The notes below the pieces were generated by a model. It worked only from the letters and a program-made list of their open reading frames with translations, did not search any database and was not told where the DNA came from. A stretch of 64,000 bases of DNA from an uncultured Eubacteriales bacterium (GTDB lineage Bacteria; Bacillota; Clostridia; Oscillospirales; Oscillospiraceae), in the NCBI GenBank assembly GCA_900317905.1, contig ONIN01000006.1, positions 1 to 64,000 on the forward strand, in the 5' to 3' direction. Made by a program: the position numbers and the translations under genes. The stretch's first letter is position 1; the number at the start of each line of letters is the position of its first letter. Positions 32,421 through 39,895 of the stretch are shown here, one piece after another.

Positions 32421-33366
32421 TGTGACTGCCCTGGGCGAGCTGTTGGTGGACTTCACCATGAACGGCATGAGCCAGCAGGGCAATCCGATCTTCGAGGCCA
32501 ACCCCGGCGGCGCCCCCTGCAACGTGCTGGCCATGCTGCGGAAGCTGGGCCGCAGCTGCGCCTTCGTCGGCAAGGTGGGGGACGATCTCTTCGGCAGAGA
32601 TTTGAAGCAGACCGTCATGGACGCAGACATCTGCGTCGACGGGCTGATCCTGGATCCCGAGGCCCACACCACTCTGGCCTTTGTGAAAACCTTCGAAAAC
32701 GGCGACCGGGACTTCTCCTTCTACCGGGATCCCGGAGCCGATATGCTGCTGACGGAGGAAGAGCTTCCCGAGGATTTGATCACCGGGGCGAAGATCTTCC
32801 ACTTCGGCACCCTGTCCCTGACCCACGAGGGCGTCCGGGCCGCCACGAAAAAGGCGGTAAAGCTGGCAAAGGACGCCGGCGCCTGGATCTCTTTTGACCC
32901 CAACCTGCGGCCGCCGCTCTGGAGGGATCTGGAGGAGGCAAGAGGCCAGATCGAGTGGGGTCTCAGCCAATGCGACATTTTGAAAATCGCGGACAATGAG
33001 TTGGAATTCATGACCGGCGAGACGGACTTTGACCGGGGCGCCGCGATCCTGAGAGCGAAATATCCCAACATCAAGGTGCTCTGCGCCACCGCCGGGCCGG
33101 ACGGCAGCTACTGCTGGTCGGGCGACGCCAGAGCCTTCGTCCCGGCGTTCCTGCTGGGCGGTACCATCGAGACCACCGGCGCGGGGGACACCTTCTGCGC
33201 CTGCATGCTCCACCATGTGCTGGAGCACGGTGTGGAGGGACTGGACGAGGCCTCCCTCACCGAGATGCTGCGCTTCGCCAACGCCGCCGCCTATCTGGTC
33301 ACCACCAGAAAGGGCGCCATCCGCTCCATGCCGGAGCGCGCCGAGGTGGAAAAGATCCTCGGCTGA
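32404..33366 (+). CDS. Fructokinase (PfkB/ribokinase family)
   Basis: ATP-dependent kinase, most likely fructose to fructose-6-phosphate. The 320-residue protein has the PfkB N-terminal GELLVDF...GGAPCNVLAMLRKLG signature and the C-terminal anion-hole motif TTGAGDTF with catalytic D262. TGGAGG lies 9 nt before the ATG at 32404, inside the end of GH32. The role is supported by position right after a fructose-releasing enzyme. It completes the route raffinose to galactose plus sucrose to glucose plus fructose-6-phosphate; no galactokinase gene is present in the window. Confidence 0.93.
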   Translation: MEKRFDVTALGELLVDFTMNGMSQQGNPIFEANPGGAPCNVLAMLRKLGRSCAFVGKVGDDLFGRDLKQTVMDADICVDGLILDPEAHTTLAFVKTFENGDRDFSFYRDPGADMLLTEEELPEDLITGAKIFHFGTLSLTHEGVRAATKKAVKLAKDAGAWISFDPNLRPPLWRDLEEARGQIEWGLSQCDILKIADNELEFMTGETDFDRGAAILRAKYPNIKVLCATAGPDGSYCWSGDARAFVPAFLLGGTIETTGAGDTFCACMLHHVLEHGVEGLDEASLTEMLRFANAAAYLVTTRKGAIRSMPERAEVEKILG

Positions 33367-33445
33367 AAAACGTGCCAAACCGGATTTCCGGTGCAACAGG
33401 CGCCGCCGCTGCGCCATACAAAGCGGCATACTAAACCATGGCGGG

Positions 33446-33467
33446 CAGCCACTCCACTCCTTGGCTG
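33446..33467 (+). promoter_or_regulatory. Hairpin in the pfkB-msmK spacer
   Basis: CAGCCA pairs with TGGCTG (6 bp) around a 10-nt loop. An ACCGGA/TCCGGT palindrome lies further upstream (33379-33392). No T-run follows either, so they are not standard terminators; RNA processing or attenuation is possible. Confidence 0.35.
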
Positions 33468-33496
33468 TTCGTACATACAAAAAAGGAGGAAATTCC

Positions 33497-33586
33497 GTGA
33501 GCTCGCGGTGCGGCAGTGTGGAGACCTGTCGTAATGCGGCGCGCCCCTTCGCGGGCGGTCGCGAGGCGGTTTTGGAGGAGTCCTGA
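33497..33586 (+). CDS. Putative 29-residue leader ORF upstream of msmK
   Basis: A GTG codon 7 nt after a perfect AAAAGGAGG opens 29 codons with two Cys (residues 5 and 11), reading VSSRCGSVETC near the start and ending GREAVLEES, then TGA. The frame is the same as msmK: after the TGA come six sense codons and the msmK ATG at 33605. msmK itself lacks a near ribosome site, so translation of this ORF may deliver ribosomes to it. The product resembles nothing I know. It could also be a fortuitous ORF or the remnant of a longer N-terminus broken by a stop. Confidence 0.45.
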   Translation: MSSRCGSVETCRNAARPFAGGREAVLEES

Positions 33587-33604
33587 CCGTTAGAGCAATG
33601 CAGT

Positions 33605-34813
33605 ATGGCTGAAGTCATTATGAAAAGCCTGAAGAAGATCTACCCCCACATGAACGGCAAGAAAGAGTCCGCCGGCGTGACGAATCTGGAGGTCACGGAC
33701 GAGGGCGTCATCGCTGTTCACGACGTGAACCTGCACATCAAGGACAAGGAATTCATTGTCCTGGTCGGCCCCTCCGGCTGCGGCAAGTCCACCACCCTGC
33801 GCATGGTCGCGGGTCTGGAGGATATCTCCGGCGGCGAGCTGTGGATCGACGGCAAGCTGGTCAACGACGTGGCGCCGAAAGACCGCGACATCGCCATGGT
33901 CTTCCAGTCCTACGCGCTGTACCCCCACATGACCGTGCGTGACAACCTGGCCTTCGCTCTGAAGCTGAAGAACACGCCCAAGGAGGAGATCGACAAGAAG
34001 GTCGCTGAGGTCGCTGAGATCCTGGACATCACCCAGTACCTGGAGCGTAAGCCCAAGGCGCTGTCCGGTGGTCAGCGTCAGCGTGTCGCCATCGGCCGCG
34101 CCATGGTTCGTAACCCCAAAGTGTTCCTGATGGACGAGCCGCTGTCCAACCTGGACGCCAAGCTCCGTAACCAGATGCGTGCTGAGATCATCAAGCTCCG
34201 CCAGCGCATCGACACCACCTTCATGTACGTCACCCATGACCAGACCGAGGCCATGACCCTGGGCGACCGCATTGTCATCATGAAGGACGGCGTTGTCAAC
34301 CAGATCGGCACGCCTCAGGAAGTCTTCGGCAAGCCCGTGAACCTGTTTGTCGCCGGCTTCATCGGCATGCCCGTTATGAACTTCTTCGACGGCTGCAAGC
34401 TGCTGCTGGAGGACGGCGTCTACTATGCCGAGATCCGCGGCGAGAAGTTCAAACTCTCCGATTTCCAGCAGAAGGCCCTGACCCAGAACGGCCAGAAGCC
34501 CTGCGACATCATCGCCGGCATCCGCCCGCAGCACATCACCGTGGGCGAGGGCAACCTGTCCGCCACCATCGAAGTTTCCGAGATGCTGGGCAGCGAGTTC
34601 AACCTCCACGCCCGCAGCGGTGACGACGAGGTCGTCATGGTCATCCCCACCGTCGGCCTGGAGGAGGACGTCTCCATGGGCAAGACCGTGAAGTTCACCA
34701 CCGAGCCTGAGCTGATCCAGCTCTTCGACAAGGAGACCAGCCGGAACCTGATCTGGTTCGACCAGAAGTCCTTCGAGGACAACTCTCCTGTCTGCAAGAA
34801 CTACGAGTTCTAA
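33605..34813 (+). CDS. msmK: ABC sugar importer ATPase (MsmK/UgpC/MalK type)
   Basis: Nucleotide-binding subunit powering CUT1 sugar importers, often shared among several. 402 residues: Walker A GPSGCGKST (55-63), Q-loop VFQSYALYPHM, signature LSGGQRQR, Walker B VFLMDEP, H-loop VTHDQTEA, and a C-terminal TOBE/regulatory domain from about 245. A 20-residue insertion between the first strand and the D-loop region (about 13-33, with HMNGKKESAGVTNLEVTDEG) is longer than in E. coli MalK. The ATG has no close Shine-Dalgarno; a 29-codon ORF in the same frame precedes it. It ends at a strong terminator. Confidence 0.94.
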   Translation: MAEVIMKSLKKIYPHMNGKKESAGVTNLEVTDEGVIAVHDVNLHIKDKEFIVLVGPSGCGKSTTLRMVAGLEDISGGELWIDGKLVNDVAPKDRDIAMVFQSYALYPHMTVRDNLAFALKLKNTPKEEIDKKVAEVAEILDITQYLERKPKALSGGQRQRVAIGRAMVRNPKVFLMDEPLSNLDAKLRNQMRAEIIKLRQRIDTTFMYVTHDQTEAMTLGDRIVIMKDGVVNQIGTPQEVFGKPVNLFVAGFIGMPVMNFFDGCKLLLEDGVYYAEIRGEKFKLSDFQQKALTQNGQKPCDIIAGIRPQHITVGEGNLSATIEVSEMLGSEFNLHARSGDDEVVMVIPTVGLEEDVSMGKTVKFTTEPELIQLFDKETSRNLIWFDQKSFEDNSPVCKNYEF

Positions 34814-34833
34814 TTTCGTTTTTGAAACCCCAG

Positions 34834-34871
34834 AAAGGCTCCGGCCCCATCCAAACGGCCGGAGCCTTTTT
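34834..34871 (+). terminator. Intrinsic terminator of the sugar operon
   Basis: Stem of 13 bp (GGCTCCGGCC core) with a 10-nt loop and T5. Only about 20 bp separate it from the next start codon at 34892, leaving no room for a promoter there. Confidence 0.88.
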
Positions 34872-34891
34872 CTTCACAGAAAGGAACCCTT

Positions 34892-36799
34892 ATGTCCGAA
34901 GCCTATTATCGGGAAGCCCTCAAACGGGGACAGAAGGACGCCCGCGCCAGAGCCTCCAAGGGCCAATCGCCCTGTCTGCCGGTGCTGGATGATTTCGTCC
35001 CCGCTACCCAGTCCCTCAAGGGGATCGACCTGGGCGTGGTGCAGGTGCCTGCCGCCTTCGTGGTGGGCACGAAAAGCCGCGCCAGAGAAAACGCCTTTGC
35101 TGCCAACTTCATGCCGGTGATGGATGTGAAAAGCGAGTTTGCCGTCAAGTGGCAGCGGCTGTGCCAGGCCCATCTCTCCGAGGGCATCCGAGAACCCGTC
35201 AAGGTCTACGAATACTTCAACCGCTTCTATGTGGAAGAGGGCAACAAGCGCGTCAGCGTGCTGAAATTCTTCGACGCCCCCCAAATCACCGCCCACGTGA
35301 TCCGGATCCTGCCGGAACGCACGCCGGAGAACGCCGGGTATTTCGAGTTCGTGGATTTCTATGCCCAGAGCCGGATCAACGAGATCGAGTTCTCCCGCCC
35401 CGGCGGCTATGCCGAGCTGCTGTCCCTGCTGGGAAAGGCGCCGGACGCAGTCTGGACGGAAGACGAGCGGAAACGGCTTCGCACGGTGTGGTACTATTTC
35501 CGCACGGCCTTCGACCGCTGCGGCGGCGAAAAGCTCTCGCTGCTGCCGGGGGACGCGCTGCTGGTCTCGCTGGAGGTTTATGGCTACGAGGCCCTGCAGC
35601 ATCAAGGCGTCGAGGCTTTACAGCAGATGCTGAAAAAAGTCTGGGAGGAGCTGGTTCTCAAGCAGGAGCCGGAGCCGGTGGAGGTGCACCTGACCCCGCC
35701 GGAGGAGAAGACCGGTCTGATCCAGAAGGTCTTTCCCGCCGGCACGTCGAAGCCGACCCGGGCGGCCTTCCTTTATGACGGCAACCCGGACAGCGCTGCC
35801 TGGACCCGCGGCCACGAGCAGGGCAGACTGGATGCCCAGAAGGCTCTGGAGGGTCAGGTGGAGACCACGGCCTATTTTGACGTGTTTTCCGAAAGCCCGG
35901 ATGCCGCCATCGAGCAGGCGGTGAAGGAGGGGAACACGGTGATTTTCGCCACCTCCCCGCGTCTGCTGCCCGCCAGCCTCCGTGCCGCGGTGGAGCACCC
36001 GGAGGTCACCTTCTTCAACTGCGCTTTGAACACCAACCACCGCTACATCCGCACCTACTACGCCAGAATGTATGAGATCAAATTCATCATCGGCGCCATC
36101 GCCGGGGCCATGGCCGGAGGCGAGCCGGTGGGCTATCTGGCGGACTACCCGATCTACGGCCAGGTGGCGGGGGTCAACGCCTTCGCCCTGGGTATGCAGA
36201 TGGTGAATCCGAGAGCCCGTGTCCTCCTGGAGTGGTCCAGTGTCGGCGGCCACGAGGCTGCGGAAAAGCGGCTGCTGGATCGCGGCGTGCGGCTCATTTC
36301 CTCCCAGGATCTGACCCGCTGGGGACAGGACGATCGGGAGAGCCTGGGGCTTTCTCTGATCACCGAGAGCGGCAACGTGATCCTGGCCCAGCCCCTGTGG
36401 CAGTGGGGCACCTACTACGAACGTCTGCTGCGGCTGGTGCGCTCCAACTCCGCCAAGCAGGAGTATACCGGCACCAGCAGAGCCCTGAACTACTACTGGG
36501 GCCTCTCCGCCGGGGTGGTGGATCTCCGATATGCCGAGACCCTGCCCCCGCCGGTGATCCGGCTGGCCGAGACCCTGAAAAACGCGGTGCGCAGCGGCAT
36601 CTGCCGTCCCTTCACCGGGCCGCTCTACGATCAGAACGGCAAGGCCATCGAAATGGACGGCGACCTGACCCCGGAGCAAATCATCCGCATGGAGGAACTG
36701 ATGGAGAACATCGACGGCTCTATCCCGCAGTACAACGAACTGACCGACCTCGCCAAGGCCACGGTGGACATGGTGGGTGTCGACAAGGCGCGGGGGTGA
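34892..36799 (+). CDS. Cytoplasmic BMP-family ligand-binding protein with ParB-like N-terminal segment
   Basis: The C-terminal part (about 285-600) looks like the BMP/Med family of nucleoside- or purine-binding proteins (RAAFLYDGNPDSAAWTRGHEQG; EIKFIIGAIAGAMAGG). There is no signal peptide or lipobox in its 635 residues. The N-terminal part contains VYEYFNRFYVEEGNKRVSVLKFF, reminiscent of the ParB/Srx nucleotide-binding motif, then a helical linker. It is thus probably an intracellular sensor or enzyme rather than a transporter subunit; no permease or ATPase genes are next to it. AAAGGA lies about 7 nt before the ATG. A phosphoesterase gene follows after 4 nt. Confidence 0.75.
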   Translation: MSEAYYREALKRGQKDARARASKGQSPCLPVLDDFVPATQSLKGIDLGVVQVPAAFVVGTKSRARENAFAANFMPVMDVKSEFAVKWQRLCQAHLSEGIREPVKVYEYFNRFYVEEGNKRVSVLKFFDAPQITAHVIRILPERTPENAGYFEFVDFYAQSRINEIEFSRPGGYAELLSLLGKAPDAVWTEDERKRLRTVWYYFRTAFDRCGGEKLSLLPGDALLVSLEVYGYEALQHQGVEALQQMLKKVWEELVLKQEPEPVEVHLTPPEEKTGLIQKVFPAGTSKPTRAAFLYDGNPDSAAWTRGHEQGRLDAQKALEGQVETTAYFDVFSESPDAAIEQAVKEGNTVIFATSPRLLPASLRAAVEHPEVTFFNCALNTNHRYIRTYYARMYEIKFIIGAIAGAMAGGEPVGYLADYPIYGQVAGVNAFALGMQMVNPRARVLLEWSSVGGHEAAEKRLLDRGVRLISSQDLTRWGQDDRESLGLSLITESGNVILAQPLWQWGTYYERLLRLVRSNSAKQEYTGTSRALNYYWGLSAGVVDLRYAETLPPPVIRLAETLKNAVRSGICRPFTGPLYDQNGKAIEMDGDLTPEQIIRMEELMENIDGSIPQYNELTDLAKATVDMVGVDKARG

Positions 36800-36803
36800 G
36801 GAC

Positions 36804-37394
36804 ATGCGGATCCTTGCGGTCTCCGATCAGGTCTCGCCCTATTATTACGATTACTACACCCCCGGCAGGCTGAAGGAATTTGACCTGATCCTGTCCTGCG
36901 GGGATCTGCCGAAGAACTATCTGGAATTTCTGGTGACCATGGCACGCTGCCCGCTGCTGTATGTCCCGGGGAACCATGACGAATCCTATCGGACCGCGCC
37001 GCCGGAGGGATGCGTGAATGTGGACGGAAAGCTCTACGTCCACGACGGTCTCAGGATCCTGGGTCTGGGCGGCGCCCACCGCTACCGGGAGGGGCCCTAT
37101 CTCTACTCCGAGCGGCAGATGGCATGGCGGGTGCGGAGAGCGGCCCCGCAGATCCGCAGGGCCGGCGGCGTCGACCTGCTTCTGACCCATGCGCCGGCGC
37201 TGCACCTGAACGACATGGACACCATGGCCCACCGGGGCTTTCAATGCTTCCGGGATCTGCTGGAACGGCATGAGCCTGGGTATTTCGTCCACGGCCACAT
37301 CCACCAGAGCTACGGCACCCACATCCCAAGGGTGACGGACTTCGGCAATACAAAAGTCATCAACGCCTGCGGACATTACGCATTTTCCATTTGA
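36804..37394 (+). CDS. Icc-like metallophosphoesterase
   Basis: Calcineurin-like phosphoesterase hydrolysing a phosphomono- or diester, possibly a nucleotide given the neighbouring BMP-type protein (inference). 196 residues with metal-site motifs SD (D8), SCGD (D34), GNHDE (N57-H58), LTHAP and HGHIH. The first motif reads SDQV, so the usual DxH histidine is missing; this variant occurs in COG2129-type members, to my memory. The start at 36804 follows GTGAGG and lies 4 nt after the previous stop, so the two are co-translated. Metal number and substrate are uncertain. Confidence 0.85.
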   Translation: MRILAVSDQVSPYYYDYYTPGRLKEFDLILSCGDLPKNYLEFLVTMARCPLLYVPGNHDESYRTAPPEGCVNVDGKLYVHDGLRILGLGGAHRYREGPYLYSERQMAWRVRRAAPQIRRAGGVDLLLTHAPALHLNDMDTMAHRGFQCFRDLLERHEPGYFVHGHIHQSYGTHIPRVTDFGNTKVINACGHYAFSI

Positions 37395-37407
37395 TAAGGA
37401 GGCAATT

Positions 37408-38193
37408 ATGGCAAGCGGCAGAATGGAATTTCACGCACGATCCATCATGCAGCACGCGAATTTTTCCTTCGTGCTGCCCAACGATGTGGAGATGGAGGAG
37501 GTCAGAGACAAGCGGCACTATGAGCGCCCGACGAAAACCCTGATCCTGCTCCACGGTCTCACCGGCACGGATACGGACTGGCTCTTCGGCGGCGTTGCGC
37601 AGCAGGTGGCCATCCAGTATAATCTGGCGGTGTTCATGCCCACCTGCGGCAACAATTTCTATCTGGATCGGGGCTATGAGGGCGGCAACTACGCTACCTT
37701 TGTGGGGAAGGAGCTTCCCTATTACATCCGCAGCGTCTTCGGATTTGCCCAGAGCCGGGAGGATACCCTCATCGGCGGCCTCTCCATGGGCGGTTACGGC
37801 GCGATCCACACGGCCTTTGCCTTCCCGGAGACCTATTCCGGCTGCGTGGCGCTGTCTTCTGCCCTTCGGATTCACGCGATGGCGGAGGGAGAATTTGACG
37901 GTGTCATGCCGGAGGCTATGGTGCGGGATGTGTTCGGGAACCTGGAGGGCATCGAAAACACCGACCGGAACCCGGAGTATCAGTATCTGCAGCTGAAAAA
38001 GGCCGCTGTGAAGATCCCGAAGGTCTATATGGCCATCGGCACCGAGGACGCCCTCTACCGCTCCAACCAGCGGTTCCGCAAGTTTCTGACGGAGCAGAGC
38101 GCCGACTTCCAATACGAGGACGGCCCCGGGAAGCACGACTGGTTCTTCTGGAACGAATACCTGCCCAAGGGCCTCCAATGGCTCCTGAAATAA
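37408..38193 (+). CDS. Esterase of the S-formylglutathione hydrolase/EstA type
   Basis: Alpha/beta-hydrolase carboxylesterase. 261 residues: oxyanion loop LLHGLTGTD, nucleophile S126 in GGLSMGGYG, likely Asp in GTEDALY, and His in GKHDWFFW. It resembles tributyrin-esterase/acetyl-esterase proteins of Firmicutes that deacetylate carbohydrates. No signal peptide. AAGGAGG lies about 6 nt before the ATG, 13 nt after the phosphoesterase gene, ending the three-gene operon. Its link to the BMP protein is unclear; the natural ester is unknown. Confidence 0.88.
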   Translation: MASGRMEFHARSIMQHANFSFVLPNDVEMEEVRDKRHYERPTKTLILLHGLTGTDTDWLFGGVAQQVAIQYNLAVFMPTCGNNFYLDRGYEGGNYATFVGKELPYYIRSVFGFAQSREDTLIGGLSMGGYGAIHTAFAFPETYSGCVALSSALRIHAMAEGEFDGVMPEAMVRDVFGNLEGIENTDRNPEYQYLQLKKAAVKIPKVYMAIGTEDALYRSNQRFRKFLTEQSADFQYEDGPGKHDWFFWNEYLPKGLQWLLK

Positions 38194-38194
38194 C

Positions 38195-38229
38195 AAAAAA
38201 CCTGAAGTCTCACGGACTTCAGGTTTTTT
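38195..38229 (+). terminator. Intrinsic terminator
   Basis: A 15-bp stem starting with A6 and ending with T6, directly after the esterase gene. Confidence 0.92.
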
Positions 38230-38278
38230 GCCTGGAGGCGGAAGCATGCCGGACAGCGCAAGTTTCTGCTTCCCTCTA

Positions 38279-38307
38279 TGGACAATCTGAATGGAGAATG
38301 CTATACT
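38279..38307 (+). promoter_or_regulatory. Promoter of the flavoprotein/reductase pair
   Basis: TGGACA (38279-38284), 17 nt, TATACT (38302-38307), with TG one base before the -10. A 7-bp inverted repeat GGAAGCA/TGCTTCC (38240-38273) lies directly upstream of the -35. Confidence 0.7.
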
Positions 38308-38353
38308 TGTAACAATCGGGACGAAAACTTGAAAATGAGAAGGAGGAATTGAT

Positions 38354-39895
38354 TTGCAGTTTTACAAGGATCACTATGATGTGATCATCATCGGCAGCGC
38401 GCTGGCGGGCATGTCCGCGGCGCTGCAGCTCCAGCAGAAGGGTGTCAAGGACATCCTGATCCTGGAGAAGAACAACATGCCCGGCGGCGTGGCCACGGAC
38501 TTTGTGCGCAACGGCTTCGAGATCGAGGCTTCTCTCCACGAGATGATGTCCATCGGCCCCAAGGACAACCGCATGGTGGTGGGCGCCTGGTTCGACGAGG
38601 TGGGCGTGGACGTGGACTGGCTGCCGGTTCCTGAGTGCTACCGCGTGCTGTTGCCGAAGGAGGGCATCAACGCCATCCTCCACGACGGCTTTGAGCAGAT
38701 GGCCCGGGACGTGGACGCCGTCTGCCCCGGCACCTACCAGAAGGTCTATGACCTGATCATGCTCTGTGACCGCGTGACCCGCAGCATGGACGTGATCTCT
38801 GTCACCCCCATGAGCAAGGTCAAGATGCTCAAGGATCATCCAGACTTCGTGAAGGTGGCGGGATACAGCGCCAGCGAAGTGATCAAGACCTTCGATCTGC
38901 CCCAGAAGGCCATCGATATGCTGGTGCCCTACTGGATCTATGTGGGCGCGCCCATGGACGATCTGCCCTTCACCATCTACGCCTACTGCATGGCGGATTA
39001 CTTCCGCGGCAGCTTCATTCCCCGTCACCGCTCCCACGAGATGAGCATGAAGATGCAGCAGAAGGTGGAGGAGAACGGTGCCCAGATCGAGTTCCGCCAG
39101 GAGGTGGAAAAGATCCTGGTGAAGGACGGCCAGGTCTACGGCGTCCGCACCGCCAGAGGCGACGAGATCCACTGCGATTATGTTATCTCCGGCGCGTACC
39201 CCAACCGGGTCTACACCTCCATGATCGAGCCCCTGAGCGAGGTGCCGCCCCAGGCCATCAAGTTCGTCAACGGCATGGAGCTGGGCGTCTGCCCGGTGAG
39301 CGTCATGCTGATCCTCGCCGGCACCCCGGAGGAGAACGGCTTTGTGAACTACAACACCTTCTCCGGCGACACCATGGACACCAACGAGATCTGGGAAAAC
39401 GGCAAGAACCTCACGGAGCCCTATCCCTTCCTCACCACGGTGTGCCTCAACTACGCGGTTCCCGACTGCGTGCCCGAGGGCTACACCCACGTCTCCATCA
39501 CGAACCTGGTGCCCACGGATCCCTTCCTCAATGTGAAGGAGGAGGACTACTACGATCTCAAGCGCCGCCTGGCCTCTGAGATGATCGACAAGTTCATCGA
39601 GCACAACGGCGTCGACTTCCGCGACCGCATCGCCGAGGTGGAGGTCTCCACCCCCATGACGATCAACCACTATGTCGGCGCGTGGAAGGGCGCCATCTAC
39701 GGCTACCGCCACTCCATGAAAAACCACCTCATCGGCCGCCGCACGATGGATGTGAACGAGCACTACATCAAGGGCCTGGAGTTCGCCGGCGCCCACGCCG
39801 TGGTCGGCGACGGGCAGGCGCCGCAGATCAAGAACGGCCGACTGGCCGCAAAGGCGGTGCTGACCGCCATGGCAGAGAAGAAGGAGGGCAAGTGA
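38354..39895 (+). CDS. CrtI/phytoene-desaturase-like FAD oxidoreductase
   Basis: Flavoprotein of the COG1233 (CrtI/retinol-saturase-like) class; natural substrate unknown. 513 residues: N-terminal FAD dinucleotide fold DVIIIGSALAGMSAAL, where the second Gly of GxGxxG is Ala (A16), an acidic strand end ILEKNNMPGG, and a C-terminal FAD segment GLEFAGAHAVVGDGQAPQIKNGR. The start is a TTG at 38354, 7 nt after AAGGAGG. The stop overlaps the next ATG (TGATG) with a flavin/2Fe-2S reductase, so the two are made together and probably pass electrons from NAD(P)H to this enzyme. No carotenoid or quinone genes are nearby. Confidence 0.82.
   Translation: MQFYKDHYDVIIIGSALAGMSAALQLQQKGVKDILILEKNNMPGGVATDFVRNGFEIEASLHEMMSIGPKDNRMVVGAWFDEVGVDVDWLPVPECYRVLLPKEGINAILHDGFEQMARDVDAVCPGTYQKVYDLIMLCDRVTRSMDVISVTPMSKVKMLKDHPDFVKVAGYSASEVIKTFDLPQKAIDMLVPYWIYVGAPMDDLPFTIYAYCMADYFRGSFIPRHRSHEMSMKMQQKVEENGAQIEFRQEVEKILVKDGQVYGVRTARGDEIHCDYVISGAYPNRVYTSMIEPLSEVPPQAIKFVNGMELGVCPVSVMLILAGTPEENGFVNYNTFSGDTMDTNEIWENGKNLTEPYPFLTTVCLNYAVPDCVPEGYTHVSITNLVPTDPFLNVKEEDYYDLKRRLASEMIDKFIEHNGVDFRDRIAEVEVSTPMTINHYVGAWKGAIYGYRHSMKNHLIGRRTMDVNEHYIKGLEFAGAHAVVGDGQAPQIKNGRLAAKAVLTAMAEKKEGK

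Noticed and set aside
33497..33605. UGA read-through or selenocysteine joining the leader ORF to msmK
   Set aside because: msmK starts normally at its own ATG with a complete family N-terminus, and no conserved structure for recoding was visible after the TGA. A leader ORF is simpler.
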